From Lacrimispora amygdalina (GTDB taxonomy: Bacteria > Bacillota > Clostridia > Lachnospirales > Lachnospiraceae), in the NCBI RefSeq assembly GCF_003432035.1, contig NZ_QOHO01000070.1, forward strand, positions 1 to 55,632: a stretch of 55,632 bases of DNA, in the 5' to 3' direction. The position numbers and the translations under genes were made by a program. Under the pieces are notes generated by a model, which was not told where the DNA came from, did no database searches, and saw only the letters and a list, made by a program, of their open reading frames with translations. Shown here one piece after another: positions 1 to 8,786 of the stretch; position 1 is the stretch's first letter, and each line of letters starts with the position of its first letter.

Positions 1-107
1 CCTATGTGATTTTTGTGGTTGGCAAACCCACAACTATTATAACATAGGAGGTTTTTTGCTTGAAGCTAAAGCTAGTTGGGGACACACCGGCATAGCCGGT
101 GGTTTTA
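1..107. mobile_element. possible end of an IS200/IS605-like element
   Basis: The stretch is unusually palindromic. An outer pair (CCTATGT at 1-7, ACATAGG at 42-48) encloses an inner pair (TTGTGG at 13-18, CCACAA at 28-33). A perfect hairpin, CACCGGC-ATA-GCCGGTG, lies at 85-101. Subterminal imperfect hairpins without terminal inverted repeats are typical of IS200/IS605 transposon ends. The reading frame of the adjacent TetR gene stops exactly where this structure begins. No transposase is visible, because the window starts here. The assignment is tentative; it could be a different structured intergenic element. Confidence 0.35.
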
Positions 108-254
108 TTGTACCGAGATACAATAAAAGGTCTGCCGGTTCAGACCACATACTGCAGTAATATCTGATATGGATATCTTATCAAATGGTTTCTCTTTGCA
201 TATCTGCTTCAACGCTTCTGCAATCGCACGTTTAGTAATAAGCGAATCCGACAT
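105..254 (-). pseudogene. truncated TetR-family transcriptional regulator (N-terminal HTH only)
   Basis: The frame encodes 49 residues that match the N-terminal helix-turn-helix of DhaS-like TetR regulators: a stretch of the type ITKRAIAEALKQIC, then KPFDKISISDI and GLNRQTFY. It then runs into a stop right after the TFY of the recognition helix, where family members continue with a YHF-x-DKY segment and about 130 residues of ligand domain. The break falls at a ten-base inverted repeat (TTTTATTGTA at 103-112, TACAATAAAA at 119-128) beside the putative IS end. Insertion of a mobile element is the simplest explanation. The remnant probably no longer makes a functional repressor. Confidence 0.6.
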
Positions 255-270
255 AAGCCCTCCTGTTATA

Positions 271-1143
271 CTACTCTTTCATGTCTGTAAAAAAATTAGC
301 AATTGCCGCAAACTGCTCTAAATTCAGTGCCTCTCCTCTCACTGACGGGGAAAGACCCAGGCTTTCTATGGCATCTGCGATCTGTTCTTTGGTATAAAGT
401 ACCTCAGGAGAATTATTTAAACCGTTTTGTAGTGTCTTTCTTCTCTGGTTAAACGAGGCCCGGATCAGCCGGAACATCAACCCCGGATCTTTCGCATAGA
501 CGGGGGGATTTTTATGCCGGGTCAGGCGGATAACCGCAGATCCAACATTAGGCCGGGGCATGAAGCAGTTAGGGGGAACATTGGCCACAATATAAGGTTT
601 AGCATAATACTGAACAGCCAGAGACAGGGCTCCGTAATCCTTGGATCCAGGGCCTACCTGCATGCGGTCTGCCACCTCCTTTTGTACCATGACCGTAATG
701 TTGTCAATGGGTACATTCCCCTCAAAAAGCCCCATGATGATAGGAGTCGTAATGTAATAAGGAAGATTTGCTACTACCTTAATGGGACGGCCTCCGTTAT
801 ACTGTTCCGCAATCTGATTGATATCAACCTTCAGGATATCATCATGAATTACGGTAACATTATCATAATCCTCAAGAGTCTCATTCAGAATGGGGATCAG
901 CTTTGAATCAATCTCTACTGCAACTACCTGCCCGGCATTTTCTGCAAGATACTGAGTCATGGTCCCGATTCCAGGTCCGATTTCCAGAACGCAGTCATCT
1001 TTTGTCACTCCTGCAGCTGCAATAATTTTATCCAGTACATGAGTATCTATTAGAAAGTTCTGCCCGAACTTTTTCTGAAAGGCAAATTCATATTTCTGTA
1101 TGATTTCAATGGTTTTCTGGGGATTTCCTAATTTATTCTGCAT
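271..1143 (-). CDS. rsmA: 16S rRNA (adenine1518/1519-N6)-dimethyltransferase RsmA (KsgA)
   Basis: It dimethylates two adjacent adenines in the 3' terminal helix of 16S rRNA during small-subunit maturation, using S-adenosylmethionine. The 290-residue length is normal. Visible motifs are QNFLID near residue 28, the SAM-binding VLEIGPGIGTMT near 52, the acidic VAVEID, and the catalytic NLPYYITTP near 126. The C-terminal helical domain includes FNQRRKTLQN. The start is supported by a GAGG motif just upstream. It is the last intact gene of a minus-strand run (metG, TraX-like, tatD, unknown ORF, rsmA), the usual tatD-rsmA neighbourhood of Firmicutes, although the rnmV gene often found between them is absent. 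Confidence 0.97.
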   Translation of the reverse strand: MQNKLGNPQKTIEIIQKYEFAFQKKFGQNFLIDTHVLDKIIAAAGVTKDDCVLEIGPGIGTMTQYLAENAGQVVAVEIDSKLIPILNETLEDYDNVTVIHDDILKVDINQIAEQYNGGRPIKVVANLPYYITTPIIMGLFEGNVPIDNITVMVQKEVADRMQVGPGSKDYGALSLAVQYYAKPYIVANVPPNCFMPRPNVGSAVIRLTRHKNPPVYAKDPGLMFRLIRASFNQRRKTLQNGLNNSPEVLYTKEQIADAIESLGLSPSVRGEALNLEQFAAIANFFTDMKE

Positions 1144-1258
1144 ATAACCTCTTTTTCCGCATATTTTTAAATTTATGGTATCTTATTATATGTAAAAAGT
1201 CAATAATTTAAAAATTGGATCGGGGTTACGCATACTCGCTGTTATGGCAATATTCTGA

Positions 1259-1651
1259 TCAGCCAACAGGGGCAATCACGATTTTTCCGTCTGCTTCAAT
1301 CGGAACGGCGCCAGCATCTCTCAGAACAACTGCAACAGCGGCATCCAACCGTGATGGAAGCTCCGGCCATTTCAAGGAAGCCTTGAATTTTATGTACTTG
1401 TTATCCGATTTGAGTAATTCCTTTACGATTTCGCCGATGGTTGCCCGGCCAATCCGGCGATGTGCTGCAAGTATCTCTTTCTTCATTTCTTTATAATAAG
1501 TGCAGAAGAAGTCAAAAAAAGCTTCGCTGTCAGCACTGATACCAGTATACATCTCCAGCTCATATTTATTGATCAGTGTTTCATTCGCCTTAAGTATTTT
1601 GTTCATGTCATGAGATCTGTGGGCAACTGATATCTCTGCTTTTGACTGCAC
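1259..1651 (-). CDS. uncharacterised 130-aa protein between tatD and rsmA
   Basis: I do not recognise this protein. It is soluble with no signal peptide or membrane segment. It contains an acidic N-terminal half (ELEMYTGISADSEAFFDFF), a basic helix (KEMKKEILAAHRRIGRATIGEIVKEL has two Arg and several Lys) and an Ala/Val-rich C-terminus ending GKIVIAPVG. The longest frame starts with GTG at 1651, 21 bases after the tatD stop. An internal ATG at 1606 is the alternative start. Neither has a strong ribosome binding site. It sits where rnmV (ribonuclease M5) is often found, but shows no Toprim motifs. It may be real given its position in the run, or a decayed gene. Confidence 0.5.
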   Translation of the reverse strand: MQSKAEISVAHRSHDMNKILKANETLINKYELEMYTGISADSEAFFDFFCTYYKEMKKEILAAHRRIGRATIGEIVKELLKSDNKYIKFKASLKWPELPSRLDAAVAVVLRDAGAVPIEADGKIVIAPVG

Positions 1652-1671
1652 TTCTGGTTTAGTCTGAAAAA

Positions 1672-2439
1672 TTATACCAGCGCATAAAGCCTTTTAGCAT
1701 TTCTGCTTGTAATCTCCATTATCGTTTCTTCCGGAATTCCCTTGATCATGCTGATTTCCCGCACCACAAAAGACAGGTTTAAAGAAGTATTGCGTTTTCC
1801 ACGGTTGGGTACTGGAGCCAGATAAGGACAGTCGGTTTCCAGAACCAGCTGTTCCAAAGGCATGTACTCCACCACTTCTTTGAGTTTTCTTGCATTCTTA
1901 AAGGTAAGCACACCTCCAATTCCCAGATAGAAGCCCATGTTCAAATATTCTCTTGCCATCTCTTTCCCATAGGAGAAACAATGAATTACACCACCAATAT
2001 CCTCAGCCTTCTCTGCCTTCATGATATCCAGAGTATCCTTTGCTGCGTCTCGACTGTGAATAATAACCGGAAGTTTTACCTCCCTCGCCAGATTCAGCTG
2101 CTTAATAAACCAGGTCTTTTGTGTATCATGATCTGGTTCCTCCCAGTAATAATCGAGTCCGATCTCTCCAATAGCTACAATCTTTTTTCTCATTGAGTTT
2201 TCTTTGAGCCAGTTTAATTTATCCTCATCAAGCTCTGCAGTCTCATTAGGGTGGACACCGATAGCCCCATAAACATACGGATATTTTTCCGTCAGTTCCA
2301 AAGTGTTTTTCGATGTTTTTATACTGGCTCCCACATTAGTAACCGCTTCTATACCATGAGACTTAAGGCTGCCAAGCAGATCTTCTCTGTCCTCATCAAA
2401 TGCCTCATCATCGTAATGGGCGTGCGTATCAAAAATCAT
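1672..2439 (-). CDS. tatD: TatD-family metal-dependent deoxyribonuclease
   Basis: This is a member of the TatD/YcfH amidohydrolase-like TIM-barrel family, whose members act as metal-dependent 3'-5' exonucleases. All metal-ligand motifs are present: THAHYDDEAF near residues 5-14, GEIGLDYYW near 92, IHSRDA near 127, HCFSYG near 153 and ETDCPYLAP near 202. The length of 255 residues is typical. The start has an AAAGGAG site seven bases upstream. It follows the TraX-like gene by 22 bases and is probably cotranscribed with metG upstream. The biological substrate is not evident from sequence. Confidence 0.95.
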   Translation of the reverse strand: MIFDTHAHYDDEAFDEDREDLLGSLKSHGIEAVTNVGASIKTSKNTLELTEKYPYVYGAIGVHPNETAELDEDKLNWLKENSMRKKIVAIGEIGLDYYWEEPDHDTQKTWFIKQLNLAREVKLPVIIHSRDAAKDTLDIMKAEKAEDIGGVIHCFSYGKEMAREYLNMGFYLGIGGVLTFKNARKLKEVVEYMPLEQLVLETDCPYLAPVPNRGKRNTSLNLSFVVREISMIKGIPEETIMEITSRNAKRLYALV

Positions 2440-2461
2440 AAATATCTCCTTTAAGCGTTTG

Positions 2462-3217
2462 TCATGCTGTTATCATCAGCCTCAGAATGTAAAGCAGGAT
2501 TAGATGAAACGGGTAAAACCAGTAAAAAAGATATTTTAAATTCCTCTCCCCTTTTTTCCCGTTATACATGTGTATGGGCAGGAGAGCAAGCGCTCCCGCT
2601 CCGAGGCAGCTTACGCTTATTAATGCTGCCGTAATTCCTGAAAATACAGTCTGAAGCTTTTTATTATTCCGAAATACGTATATGGTCAGAATCAGTACAA
2701 TTCCATATATGTTATAATCCGATTTTAGCAGTATGGATACCCCGCATCCCACTCCTATTGCCAGAAACTGCCTGAGTGGATCACCCATGGCCTTCTGGTA
2801 CCATACCAGCACCCACAGACCAATAAAAAGCGTAAAGAACACATTCTGATATCCGGGGTGAAACCAGCTGTTAAAAACTGCCAGATCAAAAGGAATCTCT
2901 GAGATTAAAGCGAAAGCAAACAGCCTGATTCCATACTTTTTAATATCTCTGGTATGAAGAAACCCTTCTACCAGTAAATAGCAGAAAATAGGAAAAGCAA
3001 TTCTCCCTATGGTTCGAAGAACAAAATCAATGGCACTCCACCTCGCCCCTGCCGGCGTAGCCAGTATTGTCTGCATCAATAAAGGATTCTGATATTTTAA
3101 TATCCCGTTTTCAATCACAACCGCACCAATATGGTCAATCAGCATGGTTATGACCGCAATCATCTTTAAGGTATTCCCGGAAATTCCTTTTCTATGGGAA
3201 GCGGCAGATTCTGTCAT
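2462..3217 (-). CDS. TraX-family integral membrane protein
   Basis: The 251-residue polytopic membrane protein matches the TraX family (named after the F-plasmid pilin acetylase). The diagnostic features are an N-terminal LKMIAVITMLIDHIGAV segment, the RTIGRIAFPIFCYLLVEGF block near residue 90, and an ALISEIPFDLAVF block near 125. About eight hydrophobic segments can be counted. The start follows an AAAGGAGG site. Chromosomal TraX homologues are common in Clostridia with no conjugation genes nearby; they resemble membrane acyltransferases and their substrate is unknown. Here the gene lies between metG and tatD. Confidence 0.88.
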   Translation of the reverse strand: MTESAASHRKGISGNTLKMIAVITMLIDHIGAVVIENGILKYQNPLLMQTILATPAGARWSAIDFVLRTIGRIAFPIFCYLLVEGFLHTRDIKKYGIRLFAFALISEIPFDLAVFNSWFHPGYQNVFFTLFIGLWVLVWYQKAMGDPLRQFLAIGVGCGVSILLKSDYNIYGIVLILTIYVFRNNKKLQTVFSGITAALISVSCLGAGALALLPIHMYNGKKGERNLKYLFYWFYPFHLILLYILRLMITA

Positions 3218-3299
3218 GAAGTCCTCCTTTTAAATGACAAGACCGGATTATTAAAATCCGGCCTTTTATATCTTTTTCTATCCTTACGACAGTTTTTTA

Positions 3300-5276
3300 T
3301 CAGCAGATCTCTGCTCCGGATGGCATTGCCTTTTCCGGAACCATAAGAGATAAATTGCCCTGTGCATCTTCCGCGCATAAAAGCATGCCTTCAGATAAAA
3401 CTCCGGCCAGCTTCGCTGGTTTTAAGTTTACCACAACCATAACCTTTTTTCCAACCATTTCTTCCGGTGAGTAATGGGCCTTAATTCCGCTCACAATCTG
3501 TTTTACCTGACTGCCTATTTTTACTTTCGAACATAAAAGCTTTTTTGACTTGGCTACCGCTTCACAGGCAATTATTTCACCCACCTGAAACTGCAGCTTT
3601 GCAAAATCCTCATACTCAATTTCCGGTTTTGCTTCTATATCGATTCCGTCATCCGCCTGTTCTTCCTTCTCCTCTTTGCCGCTTTCTGCTGCTGTATGCA
3701 TAGCCTCCACCTTCTCCATCACTTCTTTTATATCCATGCGGGCGAATAATATCTCCGGCTTATCCGTCACCTTGTTTCCAGATGGGTATAAACCAAATTC
3801 ATTCATCTGTGACAGCTCTCTTTTTGTTGTGTTAAGCTGGGCAAGGATCTTTTCAGAGGTTTTGGGCATAAAAGAGGCCAGAAGGGAAGCTCCAATGGTA
3901 ATGGCTTCTGTCAGGTTATAAAGAACCGTTTCCAGACGGGCTTTTGAAGCCTCATCCTTTGCAAGAGTCCACGGTGCTGTCTCATCAATATATTTATTGC
4001 TTCTTCTGAATATATTAAAAATTGAAGTAATTGCATCTGCGACACGGAGTTTTTCCATCTTCTCGCTGACTTTCTTCACTTCGTCAAGCACAACTGCTTT
4101 TAAATCCTCATCAAATGCATCTGTCGTTCCACCGTCTCTTACCACACCTTCAAAATACTTATTGGACATGGAAACAGTACGGTTTACAAGATTGCCCAGA
4201 ATATTGGCAAGATCAGAATTCATGCGCTCAACCATAAGCTCCCAGGAAATGATTCCATCATTGTCAAAAGGCATCTCGTGAAGCACAAAATAGCGGACTG
4301 CATCCACTCCGAAGAAATCTACCAGTGTATCAGCGTAAAGAACGTTACCCTTGGATTTACTCATCTTTCCATCACCCTGCAGCAGCCACGGATGACCAAA
4401 TACCTGTTTCGGAAGGGGTACATTAAGTGCCATTAAGAAAATAGGCCAGTAAATGGTATGGAAGCGGATAATATCCTTACCAATCAGATGAAGGTCTGCA
4501 GGCCAGAGTTTTGTAAACTGGTCACTGTTTTTTCCATCGCAGTCATAACCGATTCCTGTAATATAATTTGTCAGTGCATCCAGCCATACATAAGTAACAT
4601 GCCTTGGATCAAATGTCACCGGGATTCCCCATGTAAAAGTAGTTCTTGACACGCATAAATCCTGAAGCCCTGGAAGAAGGAAGTTGTTCATCATCTCATT
4701 CTTTCTTGATACCGGCTGTATAAAATCAGGGTTTTCATTAATATGCCGGATCAGTCGGTCGGCATACTTGCTCATACGGAAGAAATAAGCTTCTTCTTTT
4801 GCCGGTTTTACTTCCCGGCCGCAATCCGGACATTTTCCGTCTACCAGCTGGGACTCTGTAAAGAAAGACTCACAAGGGGTACAGTATAAGCCTTCATAAT
4901 ATCCTTTATAGATATCTCCCTGGTCATAGAGCTTTTTAAATATTTTTTGAACCTGCTTTTCATGCTCCGGATCAGTCGTACGGATAAATTTGTCATAAGA
5001 GGTATTCATCAGATCCCAGATTGTTTTGATCTGACCTGCTGCCTGATCCACGAACTCCTTAGGGGTAATGCCTGCAGCTGCCGCTTTCTCCTCAATCTTC
5101 TGTCCGTGCTCATCAGTTCCTGTCTGAAAGAACACATCATATCCTTCTTCTCTTTTAAACCGCGCTATGGCATCAGCCAGGACTGCCTCATAGGTGTTGC
5201 CGATATGAGGTTTACCGGATGCATATGCAATGGCTGTGGTAATGTAATATGGCTTTTTGTTCGAATCTTTACACAT
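3300..5276 (-). CDS. metG: methionine--tRNA ligase (MetRS) with C-terminal tRNA-binding domain
   Basis: It charges tRNA-Met. The class I signature GKPHIGN lies near residue 18 and KMSKSKGN near 304. A zinc knuckle of the type CTPC...CPDC sits in the connective peptide near residues 128-149. The C-terminal ~110 residues (from about DFAKLQFQVGEI) form an EMAP-II/Trbp111-like OB fold used for dimerisation and tRNA binding. The total of 658 residues fits the long MetRS form of Firmicutes. The start has GGAGG upstream. Expression is controlled by the T-box leader immediately upstream, with a Met specifier. Confidence 0.97.
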   Translation of the reverse strand: MCKDSNKKPYYITTAIAYASGKPHIGNTYEAVLADAIARFKREEGYDVFFQTGTDEHGQKIEEKAAAAGITPKEFVDQAAGQIKTIWDLMNTSYDKFIRTTDPEHEKQVQKIFKKLYDQGDIYKGYYEGLYCTPCESFFTESQLVDGKCPDCGREVKPAKEEAYFFRMSKYADRLIRHINENPDFIQPVSRKNEMMNNFLLPGLQDLCVSRTTFTWGIPVTFDPRHVTYVWLDALTNYITGIGYDCDGKNSDQFTKLWPADLHLIGKDIIRFHTIYWPIFLMALNVPLPKQVFGHPWLLQGDGKMSKSKGNVLYADTLVDFFGVDAVRYFVLHEMPFDNDGIISWELMVERMNSDLANILGNLVNRTVSMSNKYFEGVVRDGGTTDAFDEDLKAVVLDEVKKVSEKMEKLRVADAITSIFNIFRRSNKYIDETAPWTLAKDEASKARLETVLYNLTEAITIGASLLASFMPKTSEKILAQLNTTKRELSQMNEFGLYPSGNKVTDKPEILFARMDIKEVMEKVEAMHTAAESGKEEKEEQADDGIDIEAKPEIEYEDFAKLQFQVGEIIACEAVAKSKKLLCSKVKIGSQVKQIVSGIKAHYSPEEMVGKKVMVVVNLKPAKLAGVLSEGMLLCAEDAQGNLSLMVPEKAMPSGAEIC

Positions 5277-5330
5277 AATCTTTTCCTCCAGAAATATAAT
5301 GAGATGCAGGATGAATCATTTCCCAACAAA

Positions 5331-5670
5331 GAAAAACCCGTCTTAAAAAATCCTCATAGGAAATTTAAAGACGGGGCACTATCCCGTGATACCACTTTAA
5401 TTTATCCATGCCTTACAGCACAGACCTCACCGGCTGCGTTCTAATCAAAAGCTTTTCAGAATAGAGCTTATGGTATATAATAACAGTCTGACACGATAAC
5501 GGGTGTGACCGTCGAAATTTAAAGGCTCAGAAAGCCAATTCAACTTCGCTGCTCCAAGGCCATGTTGGGAAATACGCTCAGGCTTCCTTTTCAGCTACCG
5601 GAATTCTCTGTACATGAGGCGGGTTTCTTACTCTTCTTTTCTCAGCATTCTCAAATGAATCAATTGTTAG
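5331..5670 (-). promoter_or_regulatory. T-box leader (methionine specifier) of metG
   Basis: Read on the minus strand, the leader has a Stem I with a purine-rich AGAGTAAG bulge and a distal CCGGTAGCTGA block. The specifier region is AACATGGCC, with the ATG Met codon at 5563-5561, followed by TTGGAGC. The T-box core AAAGTGGTATCACGGG lies at about 5398-5383. The intrinsic terminator pairs CCCGTCTT with AAGACGGG, followed by TTTTTC, at 5378-5331. T-box RNAs read uncharged tRNA and prevent termination. The ATG specifier fits the downstream metG. Confidence 0.93.
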
Positions 5671-5677
5671 TAACCCT

Positions 5678-5706
5678 AGTGTAATAGTTTCATTCCCGTT
5701 TGTCAA
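5678..5706 (-). promoter_or_regulatory. sigma-A promoter of the metG T-box transcript
   Basis: On the minus strand a perfect TTGACA (-35, 5706-5701) is followed after exactly 17 bases by TACACT (-10, 5683-5678), placing the transcript start at the beginning of the T-box Stem I. Confidence 0.75.
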
Positions 5707-5794
5707 GCAGGTAAGTTTCAGGATCTGACCTTTTGTCATTACTTTTTTCTTATAAACATATAAATATTATTAGTGAATTGCGGAGGATCTTAAT

Positions 5795-7612
5795 ATGAAT
5801 AACATGATTATCAGGCAGGGACGCCGTATCCTTTCCATTGTCTTGGCGACTTCTCTGTTTTGTGCCTGTACACCGCCTCCAAGACAGACAGGAACTCCTT
5901 CAGACGCTCTATATGAAAAATACCACGCAGAAGATTTATCCATGCAGAAATCATTTGATCAGTTTACTGCCGATTTATTCCGGGATGAAATCAGCGATTC
6001 CGGCATCAGCTTTCATTTCAGTATCGCTGATCCCGCTTCCAGAGGAATTGATACGGTTCCTTTAACTCTTGGTGATTACTCTCTGGATAAGATGAAGCAG
6101 GGTACAAGTGATCTTCAGGAGGTAAAGAAAAAGCTGGAAGGATTTAACCCCCGCAAGCTGACTTCTGATCAGAGGCTTACATACCAGATTCTGTATTCCT
6201 ACATTGATACCGAATTAACTTCTGACGGAATGGAACTCTACGCCCAGCCGCTGACCACTACAATTGGAATTCAGGCCCAGCTTCCTGTTCTCTTTGCAGA
6301 GTATTCGTTCTATAACAAAGCGGAGGTAGACCACTATCTCTCACTGCTGTCCACCATTGATGAGTATTACGGGCAGATTCTGGAATTTGAGAAGCAGAAA
6401 TCTGCTGCAGGACTGTTTATGTCAGATACTGCTGCAGATCATGTTCTTAAATCCTGTGAGGCTTATTTAATACAACCGGATCATAGCTTTCTTGCTGAAA
6501 CCTTCAATACAAGGATTGATGCACTGACGGATCTGACTGACGAGGAAAAAGCCGAATATAAAAAACAAAATTTAAAAATACTGGAAGAACATTTCATTCC
6601 TGCCTATAAAAACTTAATAAGCGGAATTACGGCTCTTATGGGGACCGGAACCAATGAAAAAGGCCTTTCCTGGTTTCCTGAAGGAAAAAAATACTTTGAA
6701 TATCTGGTTCACTCTAATACCGGAACCTCCTATGACTCAGTCAAAAGCTTAAAAAAAGCAATTGAAAGGCAGATGAATTCTGATATTAAGGCATTAGGAC
6801 AGATCACAAAAGATCATCCTGAAGTGCTTGATTCACTGGACCATTACTCTTTCAAGTATACAAAACCAGAAGAAATCCTGGAATCCCTGAAGTCTCAGAT
6901 TACCACAGATTTTCCGGAACTTCCGCCCTGCAGCTACACAGTCAAATATGTGCCAGGTGCTTTGGAATCTTCCTTAAGCCCGGCATTTTACCTGGTTCCC
7001 CCTTTGGACCGGTACCAGGATAATGTTATTTACATCAACAATAATCCGCGTTTTAAAAACGAAGACCTTTTTACAACCCTGGCTCATGAAGGCTACCCGG
7101 GACATTTATATCAGAATGTATATTTCCTAAGCAAAAAGCCAAATGATTTAAGGAGCATACTATCTTTTTCCAGTTATTCCGAAGGATGGGCTACCTATGT
7201 GGAGTATTATTCCTATACATTAGACAACGGACTGGATCCGGAGCTGGGAAAGCTGCTGGCACATAATACAGCAGTGACACTGGGAATCTACGCCTACCTT
7301 GATATCTGCATCAATTATGAAGGATGGGATAAGGAAGCAACCGCAAAATATCTGGGAACCTTCTATAACGTGGAAAATACAGATATCACAGATTCCATTT
7401 TTAACAGCCTGGTTGAAAATCCAACCAATTATATGGAATATTATGTAGGATATCTGGAAATTATGGAAATGCGAAGCACTGCAGAGAGAATCTTAAAGGA
7501 TGACTTCAACTTAAAGGATTTTCATACCTTTCTGCTTGATGTGGGGCCTGCACCCTTTTCTGTAATCCAGCCGGCTTTCCGCAACTGGCTGGCTAAACAG
7601 CTGAGAAGTTAA
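5795..7612 (+). CDS. DUF885-family zinc-metallopeptidase-like lipoprotein
   Basis: The 605-residue protein begins with a lipoprotein signal peptide ending in a LFCAC lipobox, so it should be anchored on the outer face of the membrane. The body matches the DUF885 family, whose C-terminal half carries a gluzincin-like HExxxxH motif, here HEGYPGH with His431 and Glu432. A SYSEGWATYVE block about 30 residues later supplies the likely third metal ligand. A zinc peptidase role is inferred from these motifs; the substrate is unknown. The start has GGAGG upstream. The gene stands alone on the plus strand and ends in a bidirectional terminator. Confidence 0.9.
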   Translation: MNNMIIRQGRRILSIVLATSLFCACTPPPRQTGTPSDALYEKYHAEDLSMQKSFDQFTADLFRDEISDSGISFHFSIADPASRGIDTVPLTLGDYSLDKMKQGTSDLQEVKKKLEGFNPRKLTSDQRLTYQILYSYIDTELTSDGMELYAQPLTTTIGIQAQLPVLFAEYSFYNKAEVDHYLSLLSTIDEYYGQILEFEKQKSAAGLFMSDTAADHVLKSCEAYLIQPDHSFLAETFNTRIDALTDLTDEEKAEYKKQNLKILEEHFIPAYKNLISGITALMGTGTNEKGLSWFPEGKKYFEYLVHSNTGTSYDSVKSLKKAIERQMNSDIKALGQITKDHPEVLDSLDHYSFKYTKPEEILESLKSQITTDFPELPPCSYTVKYVPGALESSLSPAFYLVPPLDRYQDNVIYINNNPRFKNEDLFTTLAHEGYPGHLYQNVYFLSKKPNDLRSILSFSSYSEGWATYVEYYSYTLDNGLDPELGKLLAHNTAVTLGIYAYLDICINYEGWDKEATAKYLGTFYNVENTDITDSIFNSLVENPTNYMEYYVGYLEIMEMRSTAERILKDDFNLKDFHTFLLDVGPAPFSVIQPAFRNWLAKQLRS

Positions 7613-7620
7613 ACTAGAAT

Positions 7621-7668
7621 AAAAAAAGAGGCAGAAGCCATAAATTCATGGCTTTTGCCTCTTTTTTT
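7621..7668. terminator. bidirectional intrinsic terminator
   Basis: AAAAAGAGGCAGAAGCCAT pairs with ATGGCTTTTGCCTCTTTTT around a short loop, with A and T runs on both sides. It separates the DUF885 gene (plus) from the convergent GerMN-like gene (minus). Confidence 0.9.
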
Positions 7669-8203
7669 ATTTGATTTCTTTATAATTCTTTACATATTCC
7701 AGATAATCGTTGTCGCCCTGTTTGATCGAACCGCTGGAATAATTCTTGCCGTTTACCAAAAGTTTTAATTTATCCAGTTCAAAGTTTTCGATAAAGGTGT
7801 TGCCTATAGCAGCAATCGTAAGCTTGTCATCGCCCGAACCGCTCTGAGGCACTGCGGACAAATCCAAGGTGCCAATTCCATCAGCAGATTCATATTTCAA
7901 AACCTTGGTACCTTCCTCTAATACGCCATATTCAATGAGTTTGCTCACCATTGCTTCGGCAGTCAGCTTATCCACTGCATCCATAGCCTGATTTAAACCG
8001 GTTTTATTATCATTCTTACTGTATACGGATATAATCTCCATAGGCTCTGCATTTGGGTCAGGAACTTTATCGCTGGCGCCTCCTGTTGATGCCATAACCT
8101 GAGGATCAGGCGGTGTTGTTTCCATCTTCGGCTGAGTTGGTGTACAGGCCGCCAGGGATACCATCAGCATTGCGCTCATTAAATACAAGATGATTTTTTT
8201 CAT
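7667..8203 (-). CDS. GerMN-like lipoprotein
   Basis: The protein has 178 residues with a signal peptide ending in a VSLAAC lipobox, followed by a Pro/Thr-rich linker. The C-terminal ~110 residues resemble the GerMN (sporulation/spore germination) domain: a two-stranded start, LTAEAMVSKLIEYGVL, then LTIAAIGNTFIENFELDKLKLLVNGK. GerMN domains occur in spore germination protein GerM and in other surface lipoproteins. This one carries a single copy. The start has GGAGG 12 bases upstream. It is followed, after 27 bases in the transcription direction from 8231, by nothing else on this strand, so it is the last gene of the MarR-GerMN pair. The specific role is unknown. Confidence 0.75.
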   Translation of the reverse strand: MKKIILYLMSAMLMVSLAACTPTQPKMETTPPDPQVMASTGGASDKVPDPNAEPMEIISVYSKNDNKTGLNQAMDAVDKLTAEAMVSKLIEYGVLEEGTKVLKYESADGIGTLDLSAVPQSGSGDDKLTIAAIGNTFIENFELDKLKLLVNGKNYSSGSIKQGDNDYLEYVKNYKEIK

Positions 8204-8230
8204 AAATGCGTATTGCCTCCTTTAATTCTG

Positions 8231-8665
8231 TTAAAGGCTCCGAAACCATTTATTCAGTTTGGTCAGAGCTTTGATTAAAACTTCTACCTCATCCTCACTT
8301 AACCCTTCTATCACTCCGGCTATCATCTCCCGATGAAATGTGGCATGATGGTCATAGGCTTGTTTTCCTTTATCTGAAAGAGAAATATAAACAACACGCC
8401 GGTCCTCTTCTCCTCTTTGGCGGGTGACATAACCTTTTTTAACAAGACTGTTCATGGCTATAGTCAATGTCCCCACCGTGACGGACAATTCCCTTGCTAT
8501 CGCGGACATATTCTTAGGTTCTCCGACTCCGATCGCCTCAATTACATGCATATCATTATTGGTGATATTATTAAATTCCTGTGTAATGATAGCCTGCTGT
8601 TCGATATCCATTATATCCCGAAACAGCCTTACCAGTACTTCGTTAAGAGTTCCGTAAGTATCCAC
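8231..8665 (-). CDS. MarR-family transcriptional regulator
   Basis: The 144-residue winged-helix protein has the MarR pattern: an N-terminal dimerisation helix, the recognition segment MSAIARELSVTVGTLTIAMNSL, and the wing KKGYVTRQRGEEDRRVVYISLSDKG. The frame is open upstream to a TTG at 8680. The GTG at 8665 is preferred because GAAGGGG sits six bases before it. It probably regulates itself through the inverted repeat at 8713-8728, and possibly the GerMN-like lipoprotein downstream. In sequence it resembles fatty-acid-type (FabT-like) MarR proteins of Clostridia, but no fab genes are adjacent. Confidence 0.9.
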   Translation of the reverse strand: MDTYGTLNEVLVRLFRDIMDIEQQAIITQEFNNITNNDMHVIEAIGVGEPKNMSAIARELSVTVGTLTIAMNSLVKKGYVTRQRGEEDRRVVYISLSDKGKQAYDHHATFHREMIAGVIEGLSEDEVEVLIKALTKLNKWFRSL

Positions 8666-8712
8666 GTTTATCCCCTTCAAATCTATATGACAATAAAAGC
8701 TTCTTCGTAATT

Positions 8713-8728
8713 ATACATGATTATGTAT
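8713..8728. promoter_or_regulatory. candidate MarR operator
   Basis: ATACATGATTATGTAT is a near-perfect dyad (ATACAT, four-base centre, ATGTAT) 48 bases upstream of the MarR start. Autoregulation through such sites is usual in the family; binding here is inferred. Confidence 0.45.
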
Positions 8729-8786
8729 TTGAAGACAACCACCTGAATTCTTATGAAATTCTTAAATCAAAATGATTAATTTCCTT

